Origin: Orobanche coerulescens
Taxonomy: Eukaryota; Streptophyta; Magnoliopsida; Lamiales; Orobanchaceae
NCBI GenBank assembly: GCA_033398695.1
Contig: CM065815.1
Span: forward strand, 13,298,501 to 13,362,500
DNA length: 64,000 bases
Reading direction: 5' to 3'
The position numbers were made by a program, and so were the translations under genes. Below, piece after piece: positions 56,638-64,000 of this stretch. The notes under the pieces are model-generated. The model searched no databases. It was not told where the DNA came from and saw only the letters and a list, made by a program, of their open reading frames with translations. Each line of letters begins with the position of its first letter. Position 1 is the stretch's first letter.

Positions 56638-58428
56638 ATGGCACCTTCAGAGATATCCGAGTTGAAGAAGCAGTTGAGTGAGCTTCTTGAGTCGGGGTAT
56701 GTTCGACCGAGCGCCTCGCCTTGGGGCGCACCGGTCCTGTTTGTGCGGAAGAAGGATGGTTCACTACGTTTGTGTATCGACTATCGCGAACTAAACAATG
56801 TGACCATCAAAAACAAGTATCCTTTGCCGAGAATTGACGACTTGTTCGACCAGTTGCAGGGAGCTGCGGTATTCTCGAAGATTGATTTGAAATCGGGGTA
56901 CTATCAGCTCCGGGTGAGAGAGTCCGATGTGCCGAAGACAGCTTTTCGGACGAGATACGGACATTATGAGTTTGTAGTTATGCCCTTCGGGTTGACTAAT
57001 GCGCCGGCGGTGTTCATGCAGTTGATGAACAAAGTATTTATCGAGTATTTGGATAAGTGTGTCGTCGTCTTCATTGACGATATTCTTATTTATTCGAGGA
57101 ACGAGGAAGAGCATGCCCATCAATTGCAGATAGTGTTAGACATTTTGAGGGCCGAGCAACTCTATGCGAAGTTCTCGAAATGTGAGTTGTGGCTGAAGGA
57201 AGTGATGTTTTTGGGTCATGTGATTTCAGCCGAGGGAGTTCGAGTGGATCCGCATAAGATTGAGGCAGTGCTGGATTGGGCACCGCCCACAAGTGTGAAG
57301 GATGTCCGTAGTTTCTTGGGTTTGGCTGGCTACTACCGTAGGTTCGTCGAGGGTTTCTCGAAACTGGCTCGACCACTTACACAGTTACTCCAGAAATACG
57401 AGAAGTTCGTTTGGAATGACGAGAGGCAGTCCAGTTTTGAGGAGCTGAAGAAGCGTTTGACTTCAGCTCCGGTTTTGGCGTTGCCATGTGGCAACGAGGG
57501 ATTCGCCGTTTATAGCGATGCTTCGAGTCAGGGTCTTGGGTGCGTATTAATGCAGCACGGCAAGACCATTGCCTTTGCGTCGAGACAGTTGAGGCCGTAT
57601 GAACTGAACTACCCTACTCATGATTTGGAGTTAGCGGCAGTCGTTTTCGCGCTCAAGATTTGGCGTCACTATCTTTTCGGCTCTGCATGTCAGATTTTTA
57701 CCGATCATAAAAGTCTGAAATACATATTTACTCAGCGGGAGTTGAATATGAGGCAGAGGAGGTGGTTAGAGCTGATTAAGGATTATGACCTCGAAATCCT
57801 TTATCATCCGGGCAAGGCGAACGTCGTGGCCGATGCCTTGAGTCGGAAACCGATTGCGTTGCGAACGCTTGAGGTCCTTACATCTCAGTCTGAGCTTCGG
57901 CGGGCTTTGATCGAGTTAGATGTTGAGGTTTTGTTGCCGGGAACTGTCGGGCAACTTTGTGCTTTGGAAATTTCGTCGTCTTTGATCGATGAGATTAAGC
58001 TGAAGCAATTAGAGGATCCGATGATTACTCAAATCCGAGGGAACGTTCTTAAGGGAAAGTCTCCTGGGTTTGTGATTCACGAAGATGGTGTTTTGAGATT
58101 TCGGAGTCGGCTTTGTGTGCCGAACGACTCAGAGTTGAGACAGAGTATCTTGCGTGAGGCCCATGCTACACCTTATTCCGTTCATCCTGGTTCGAGTAAG
58201 ATGTACAAGGACCTGAGAAGGAATTTCTGGTGGAATGATATGAAGGAGGAGGTCGCGCAGTTTGTAGCGAGGTGTTTGACTTGCCAGCAAGTCAAAATCG
58301 AAACACCGACCAGTGGGCTTTTGCGATCACTTCCGTTCGGAATGGAAATGGGAAGATATATCGATGGATTTCATTACGAGTTTGCCGAGATCGAGGTCGG
58401 GCATGAATATGGTATGGGTGATTGTTGA
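56638..58428 (+). pseudogene. B pol: reverse transcriptase, RNase H and integrase zinc region
   Basis: One open frame of 596 codons, though it begins mid-polyprotein. [59 protein letters not shown], catalytic [11 protein letters not shown]. RNase [52 protein letters not shown]. Integrase zinc region: [17 protein letters not shown] and CLTCQQVK. A frame change near 58310 moves the integrase core to another frame. This is the best-preserved pol in the window. Confidence 0.93.
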
Positions 58429-59405
58429 TCGTCTGACCAAGTCGGCACATTTTCTGGGCATCAAGGACACTTGGGGTCCAGAGAAGTTAGCTCGTGTGTT
58501 TATCGCGCAGATTGTGAGGCTTCACGGTACTCCGAAGTCTATTGTTTCGGATCGTGATGGCCGTTTTGTATCACACTTCTGGCAGGCGGTGCATAAGGCG
58601 TTGGGTACCCGTTTGCGTTTGAGTACCTCTTTTCATCCCCAGTCAGATGGACAGTCGGAACGCACTATCCAGACGTTCGAGGATTTGTTGCGTGCCTGTG
58701 CTCTCGATTGGAGTAGTGACTGGGAGGAACATTTGCCATTGATCGAATTCACGTACAACAACAGTTGGCACGCGTCGATTCGGATGGAACCGTATGAGGC
58801 ACTTTATGGGCGGCGATGTCGATCACCGATTTGTTGGAATGAGGCGTCCGATTTGGTCGGGACCGAGCCGGATGTCGTTTTCGAGACGAGGCGGAAGATA
58901 GAATTAATTCGGGAATGGATGTTGACTGCCCAGAGTCGACAGAAGTCGTATGCCGACGTCCGTCGTCGACCCTTGGAATTCGAGGTGGGAGACAACGTTT
59001 TGCTAAAGGTGTCGCCGACGAAGGGAGTTTTTCGTTTCGGGAAGAAAGGGAAGTTGAGTCCGAGATTTATCGGCCCCTTTGAGATCCTCGAGCGAGTCGG
59101 TGGGTTGGCATACCGTTTGGCGTTACCTCCGGCCTTGAGTCATGTTCATAGCATTTTTCATGTTTCCCAGCTGAGGAAATATGTCCCGGATCCTAGTCAC
59201 GTCATCGATTATGGCGAGATTGATATCACCGAAGATATTACTTTTGTGGAGCGTCCTTTGAAGATTTTGGAGCATCGTGAGAAATGACTGAGGCATAAGA
59301 CCATCCCTTTGGTCAAAGTGCAGTGGTCGAGACACGGTGTCGAGGAGGCAACTTGGGAAACCGAGGATAGCATGCGTGCTAGGTATCCTGAGTTGTTTGT
59401 TTCTT
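58313..59405 (+). pseudogene. B pol: integrase core and chromodomain-like tail
   Basis: [14 protein letters not shown] (Asp), IVSDRDGRFVSHFW (Asp) and SFHPQSDGQSERTIQ (Glu) are all kept. The tail has RYVSQLRKY-like HVSQLRKYVPDPSH and ILEHREK, then a TGA at 59285-59287 where A has an Arg codon. The rest of the chromodomain block (VQWSRHGVEEATWETEDSM) continues in frame to the TAA at 59403. Confidence 0.92.
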
Positions 59406-59442
59406 AAGTTTCGGGACGAAACTTATTTTTAGAGGGGTAGAA
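59406..59442 (+). other. B pre-PPT hairpin and polypurine tract
   Basis: aagtttcg-gga-cgaaactt directly after the pol end, then agaggggtagaa, as in A. Confidence 0.8.
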
Positions 59443-61290
59443 TGTAATATCTGCATTTTTCTTTCCCTTGTATTTTTATTTCCGGTGTATTTCCTTCGAC
59501 TGTAGTAACCCTCGTGTATCTTTCAGTGTATATTTTCCTGTCATCTATCGATCTGATTCTCGTTATTGTTGTGCGGGACCGCCGCTTTGGGGTTGCCATG
59601 GGTTCATCTCGTGTTATTGTTTCCCCGATGTTGATTCCTATCGCTTTTATTCTCTTTCCGGATCATTTTTTATCTTTTTGGGACCAAAAGGGGGTGTGAG
59701 CCGCGGCACAAGGTGTGTGCGCCGCGGCACACACATTTCTCCAGTTGTTGTTAGAGCAAATCATCTTGTGTGCCTCGGCACACCCATCCGATGCCAGGCA
59801 GTGCAAGTCGGTCGCGGCACACCGTCTGGTGCCGCGGCACACTCGTGTGACATCTGCGACCAAAACCCGATGCAGGGTGCGCGGCACTTCTTGCCGAAAC
59901 ACAGGAGTAATTTTTGGCACATGCGCGGCACACCAAGCGGTCAACTGTATAATCTCGTTCTTATTAGACGAGATCGGCCATTTCCTTCATTCTTCACCTG
60001 CGCGAGAGAGAGAGAGGACTAAGGGGGAGAACTTCTCAAGCATTCTTCATTTGGGGGTTGATTTTCATCATTCTCCTTCGGTTGTGAGGCCCGGATTATC
60101 AATCTAACGCGTGTTCTACGGATCTTAGCACTTGAATCTCCAAAGGTAATATCTCTTAGAACCCTATTTTCGATTAATTTGGGGGTTTTGGGATTTTCTT
60201 CCGATTCGTTCCGTTTTGTTGGTGGATTCATGATGAATACGATTAATATTGTTCGTATCTTTAGCTTTCCTACGGATTCATGGATATTTTGTGGATTTTT
60301 ACGGAATCGAGAGGGTTTGGTTGTGGTCCGCCCTCGTTGTTATTTTTGGTACGAATATACATGAATCGTAGGCGGGTTTCCGGGTGTATTCCATTTCCGT
60401 AATCGTCTAGAGTTGGTTGTGATTGTGTTATTCGAATCATTAGGTTCATTTCCGCCGGTTCCTCGCGGTCGTGTTCGATTCTTCCTTTCCGTTCGTATCA
60501 TCGTCTATTAACCGAGGCAAGTACCCTTATGAACTTACAATCTTAATGTATTAGTATTGCGTGAGAATTGTGTGTGTGTGTGTGTGTATGCTCACTATGG
60601 GTTAGACCCGACGGGGTCTCGGTAGGGGTCCACGGAGGGGTGGATCCGCGAGCTTGCTTTTAACCACTATGGTTTAGATCCGACGGGGTCTCGGTAGGTG
60701 TCCACGGAGGGGTGGATCCACGGTTAATTGTGGTGCATTTTTACAAATGTGACTTGATTATGGTATTTCCGGAAATGAGTGATTTGGAACTATGTTTTCT
60801 TGAATTGCATGCATTACTATATGTGTAAGATGTAAGTCGTTCATTTGGTTACTTGTACTAGCGTAATTGCTAACCCCTCTGGGGAGCCGTTTTGGGGAAA
60901 TTCGTTTTATGAATTTCAGGTCAGGTTCATCGAGACGAACGGGTGCTGGACCAGTATGCGGATGATGGCCGTGCGTGATGATTGTGCACGAGTGGTGTCT
61001 TATTGCTTCTATCTTTTTACCTTTTGTGGTCTTTAAACTAATAGAAGTACTCGAGTACTTAAGAACTTTTACTCGTCGAGATTGTATTGTTGTTTATTAT
61101 GTTTGTGTCGGATTATGGTGTTATGTTAGACCGGTTGAACCGGGTGGGTTATTTTGTTGGGCGTCTTTATGACGAGGTATTTATCTGTTGTTTCTGTGAG
61201 TCGATGAGTATGATGCTTGATCAGCCTGGTGGGTCCCATATAGGTACTCACGGCGCTGTAATATACCTCGGATATCCTGGGGGTGTTACA
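59443..61290 (+). repeat. B 3' LTR
   Basis: 1848 bp, paired with 52680-54540. Most differences fall in the palindrome array (59698-59934), where several units have lost bases and symmetry. Confidence 0.95.
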
Positions 61291-61328
61291 TATTCAACCC
61301 CCCTTCTAGTGGTATTTTTCACTCTTCA

Positions 61329-61968
61329 ATTCCTACCGAATTGAAGCCCAGGGCCGAAGGGCAGGAATTTGGTTACTCTAGACAGCCAATATGGTAATTA
61401 GAATCCTCTCCACCAACGAGGCTTTTCTCCACTTAGAATCTTGTTGCGTAAATCATCGCACCTAACTGCTCACTACCACCACTCGCGGCCTTCTCTATCT
61501 CCTCCGCCAGATTTATCGGCATCACTCCCCTCGCATTGTCAAGATTACCTCCAAACATCTTCCTTTGTTCACAATCACAACACCACAAAACTCAAGCCTT
61601 AACACAATGGATGACTCGATGTCCCTCTTTCCTACAAACGGTGCCACTTGATGTTGTTGGGATTCGATGCCTAAAATGAAGGCGCAGTGGAAGCAAAAAT
61701 ATATTTTACTGAATCCCTAAAGAGGACCGATCATGCAACGTATATATGAATATAAAAGGACAAGAGTTAAGATATGAAAAACATACCTTTGAAGTCCTTT
61801 GATTGAATGTTGAAGTTGATGGCCGTGACCGCAAATCCGATTTGATAAGTCCTCGATGATCCAAACGCGGAAAGCACCGCGTCTCTACTAGCCACACACC
61901 GGGAGATGATCGGAACAACAACTACTCAATTACCCTCTAAGGATACGGCTAGAAAAGAGTAGTAGGAA
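61329..61968. other. Unassigned stretch between S1 and the CACTA element
   Basis: No coding sequence I can support. It contains tgttgggattcgatgcct near 61657, which could be the start of another LTR, but no partner end or PBS is visible. Confidence 0.4.
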
Positions 61969-61989
61969 CACTAATATGAAAACAGGATA

Positions 61990-62160
61990 CGACATCGGTT
62001 TTTTTAATTGATTCACATCGGTTATAAAACCGATGTCGTATCTACCGATGTCAATTTTTCACATCGGTTTTCTAATGAATTCACATCGGCTGAAAACCGA
62101 TGTTGTTACTGTTAATTCACATCGGTTGAAAACCGATGTTATTCTGATCGAATCGATGTG
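61990..62160. repeat. CACTA subterminal repeats (acatcggtt / aaccgatgt)
   Basis: At least eight copies of a catcggtt-type 9-mer in both orientations, several paired as hairpins such as acatcggttgaaaaccgatgt. Such arrays are binding sites for the element's transposase in well-studied CACTA elements. Confidence 0.85.
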
Positions 62161-62527
62161 AATGGTGCCCAAAATTTAATTTTTCACCCGGCTGATGCCA
62201 CATTGACCCAATTCCACTGTATAAAAAAATTGGGGCCAACCTACACCAACATATTTTTCTGATCACAATCAGCAACATCTCAAACGAAAACCAACCCAAC
62301 ATAATTTTTAAGCAATGAATGTATTATCAAACTTTTGTAACTATCTCTGTTTACAACAAGCATTATCAATTAACTACAAAATAAAAATACACATTCTTAT
62401 AAAAGTCCCGAAATCTTTAACTTCATGAACTTACCGGTTCGAGAATAACAAGAACCAACCGTTTGTATGTCATAGAAAAAATCTAAACAAATTTGGTAAA
62501 AAAATATTTCGCCCGTTGCATTCGAAT

Positions 62528-62915
62528 TTATTTCATGCTCTCTTGAGGAAGCGCTTGAGTATCGCTAAATATCTGTCATATAATTTATAAAAATACTTTT
62601 CAGTACAAAAACAGAAAAAAAATATATGATTAGTTTGACTTGATAAAATTACCTCCATCCAATTTTCTGCAATACCAGCCTGAACTTTGGTCCGCATCCA
62701 GTTCATGACATAATATCCACACTCCCAACCACCATTTTGTTTATTACACTAAAAAAATATTAATAATTGCAATCGGTAAAAGAATATTTGTCAAGTAAGA
62801 TAAAATCACACAAAATTATTTGTAAAAGAATAGTTGGGATTGAAATTTTACTTACTTTGGGATAAATCCATTGAATGACCTGCTTGGATTTACTCCTGTG
62901 TGCACCATCCAACAC
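62528..62915 (-). CDS. Ulp1-like cysteine protease (C48), C-terminal exons, in CACTA element
   Basis: Three exons that fit together in phase 0. 62915-62856 reads VLDGAHRSKSKQVIQWIYPK and ends at a gtaagt donor. 62748-62653 reads CNKQNGGWECGYYVMNWMRT... and ends at a gtaatt donor, with acceptor tttttttag before it. 62572-62528 reads IFSDTQALPQESMK then TAA, with acceptor tgacag. The Q-(x)n-W-E-C-G-Y-Y block is the catalytic Gln/Cys region of Ulp1/C48 deSUMOylating-type proteases, which many plant CACTA and MULE elements carry. The start of the first exon is uncertain: the frame meets a TGA just upstream. The N-terminal His/Asp part is not found in the window. Confidence 0.65.
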
Positions 62916-63039
62916 TCGAGGTCACAATACTGGAAGTAAGAAAAACATAATTGTGTTATGAATAGTACAAGAGGTCACAGGATTATAAGAATTGAAAGTT
63001 GTGAGTTGAGACTGAAATAAAAAGAATTAGGGATGTTAA

Positions 63040-63154
63040 GAATTAGTTGTGAGTTGTGCTCTGGTCGCCCAAGTCGCCCAACTGCAGCTGATAGTATATC
63101 CTTGCGACCCTCATTAACAAATGAACCCTGTGAGCACTGCTCCTGAAACTCATC
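63040..63154 (-). CDS. CACTA transposase-associated exon (plant transposase, En/Spm type), fragment
   Basis: After an acceptor ttgtag the minus strand reads DEFQEQCSQGSFVNEGRKDIL then SAAVGRLGRPEH. This is like the FxxQxxxGxFVxxGRxDxLxxAxGxPEH block of plant En/Spm-family transposase proteins. It is a fragment, and its exon limits on the 3' side are unclear. It supports the CACTA assignment. Confidence 0.6.
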
Positions 63155-63279
63155 CTACAACGAATAAAGATAGAGCATTTGAATAACTTGTAAAACAATC
63201 ATATATTTAAATAAAAATTAATTACAACAAGTCAAACAGTTGGTATTCTTGTTTACCACATATTGATATAAAAACTAAT

Positions 63280-63460
63280 GTATGCAGAAAGAAACCTGGA
63301 CAGAAAACAGTTGAAAAAAAACTAGACAGAAAACAAAAAATCTGGACAGAAAACCTGGACAGAAAACAGAAAGAAACCTGGACAGAAAAACTAATATAAA
63401 AACAGTTGCCTATGAAAAATGCAAATGCTACCCAGCACCTGAAAGAAACCTGGACAGAAA
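63280..63460. repeat. Short repeats of cctggacagaaaa inside the CACTA element
   Basis: At least six copies of (c/t)tggacagaaaa(c), irregularly spaced. A second repeated segment (tggtaagaaacacgccattaaacacaactta, split by gcatgctgggcagtt units) is at 63650-63820. Non-coding. Confidence 0.7.
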
Positions 63461-64000
63461 TATCGGAGGAAATTATTGACACAAAAGTTATCCACTTTTA
63501 GTACCTCACCTAATTAACGTATCATGAGTATAAAGAATCAAACTTGATATCAGAACGAAGGATAACATCATAGTATTTTTCAAGACAGCACCTTATATTC
63601 ATGTACTTTTTTCAATTAATCATTCATAATTCTTCTTTCGAGAAGAAACATGGTAAGAAACACGCCATTAAACACAACTTAAATATGGTAAGAAACATGC
63701 TGGGCAGTTAACTGAAGCATGCTGAAGCATATGGTAAGACAGCACCTTAAATTGCGTCTTCATGAAGCATGCTGGGCAGTTTTAAATATGGTAAGAAACA
63801 CGCCATTAAACACAACTTATCCCTAGTTAACAAGTTGTTTTTCTAAAGTTTACATAAAATAACAAAAGATTGATGCTCATTCACACAAGGCAAATACATA
63901 TTTGGGATAATTACAAATAGTACCCCTAAGATCAATAATTACAAAAAAAGACCATGTGAAATTGGCCGTTGCTACCTCTGAAATTGACTATTGCATCAAG

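Larger units (their letters stand above)
52680..61290 (+). mobile_element. B: Ty3/gypsy chromovirus related to A
   Basis: 8.6 kb. LTRs 52680-54540 and 59443-61290; TSD tattc (52675-52679 and 61291-61295). iMet PBS just inside 54540, and PPT agaggggtagaa at 59431-59442. Its pol is very close to that of A, but the LTR promoter modules differ. Stops and frameshifts break gag, protease and integrase, while RT-RNase H is one open frame of 596 codons. Inserted in the S1 3' LTR. Confidence 0.95.
47850..61328 (+). mobile_element. S1: SIRE/Maximus-type copia element, right half (interrupted by B)
   Basis: Continues S1 after AT1: RT and RNase H (47850-49341), an inter-ORF promoter-like region, ORF3 (49706-50968), three purine tracts, and the 3' LTR from 51371. 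B (52680-61290) is inserted inside the last part of this LTR; about 30 bp of it (61296 to about 61328) remain on the far side. The SIRE lineage is inferred from the RNase H block CKIDKKSTSGTCHFIGSS, the extra ORF after pol, and the multiple PPTs. Confidence 0.85.
61969..64000. mobile_element. CACTA (En/Spm) DNA transposon, one end and internal part
   Basis: The terminus cactaatatgaaaaca at 61969 resembles the CACTACAAGAAAA type. It is followed by subterminal inverted words acatcggtt/aaccgatgt (61990-62160). Inside, on the minus strand, are a transposase-like exon (63040-63154) and three exons of an Ulp1-like protease (62528-62915). The element runs past the window end. TSDs are not verifiable. 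Confidence 0.75.

Noticed and set aside
61650..61700. Start of another copia LTR (tgttgggattcg)
   Set aside because: No PBS, PPT or second copy in the window, so the call cannot be supported.

Overview
This window is nuclear DNA of a flowering plant, most likely a eudicot; I cannot name the species. It is almost entirely nested transposable elements. I see no ordinary single-copy host gene, no rRNA or tRNA gene and no CRISPR array. Element boundaries below were read from LTR ends, target-site duplications (TSDs), primer-binding sites (PBS) and polypurine tracts (PPT).

Layout. (1) 1-5300: minus-strand Ty3/gypsy element G1 (RT fragment, protease, gag, PBS, 5' LTR), inserted in an older LTR remnant (5301-6137). 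That remnant abuts a hAT-like terminus (6138-6557) which interrupts the gag of a plus-strand SIRE/Maximus-type Ty1/copia element, S1. (2) S1 runs 6558-9199, is split by a 38.6 kb insertion, resumes at 47850 in reverse transcriptase, carries an extra env-position ORF (49706-50968), and ends in a 3' LTR (51371-52679 plus about 61296-61328) that is split by element B. (3) The 38.6 kb insertion (9200-47849) is a minus-strand Athila-like Ty3/gypsy element, AT1, with a tRNA-Asp-type PBS. Removing four further insertions leaves about 12.9 kb. The four are: T (11901-19742, a three-LTR tandem of a non-coding element, TSD tcccc); A (24810-34117, chromovirus, TSD tcatc); C2 (34565-38754, gag-only copia, TSD gttta); and N (38906-43305, gag-only gypsy, TSD caaag). 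(4) B (52680-61290, TSD tattc) is a chromovirus related to A. (5) 61969 to the window end is one end of a CACTA-type DNA transposon with transposase-like and Ulp1-protease exons.

Two things stand out. First, AT1 carries, between integrase and 3' LTR and in the same orientation, an intact intronless LOG (cytokinin-activating phosphoribohydrolase) ORF with its own TATA box. Next to it is a basic cysteine-rich ORF that resembles, at motif level only, plant-virus cysteine-rich nucleic-acid-binding proteins.

Second, LTR families from both Ty1/copia and Ty3/gypsy carry arrays of short perfect palindromes directly upstream of the TATA box. In five families and one internal promoter these are 12-14 bp units on a period of about 21-24 bp, in groups of two to four. 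A sixth family has a 31-bp version. The palindrome comes in interchangeable flavours (TAGCGCACGCTA, TTACGTACGTAA, TGTGCCGCGGCACA), and the flavour does not follow element phylogeny. A and B have alignable LTR ends but different arrays, while copia and gypsy elements share the same array. This looks like a modular, swappable promoter cassette and is my main candidate for an undescribed system.

Functional relationships: A and B encode full chromovirus gag-pol, now pseudogenised, and could have mobilised T, which shares their PBS type, PPT context and pre-PPT hairpin. S1-type copia elements could have mobilised C2. N has no obvious autonomous partner here.
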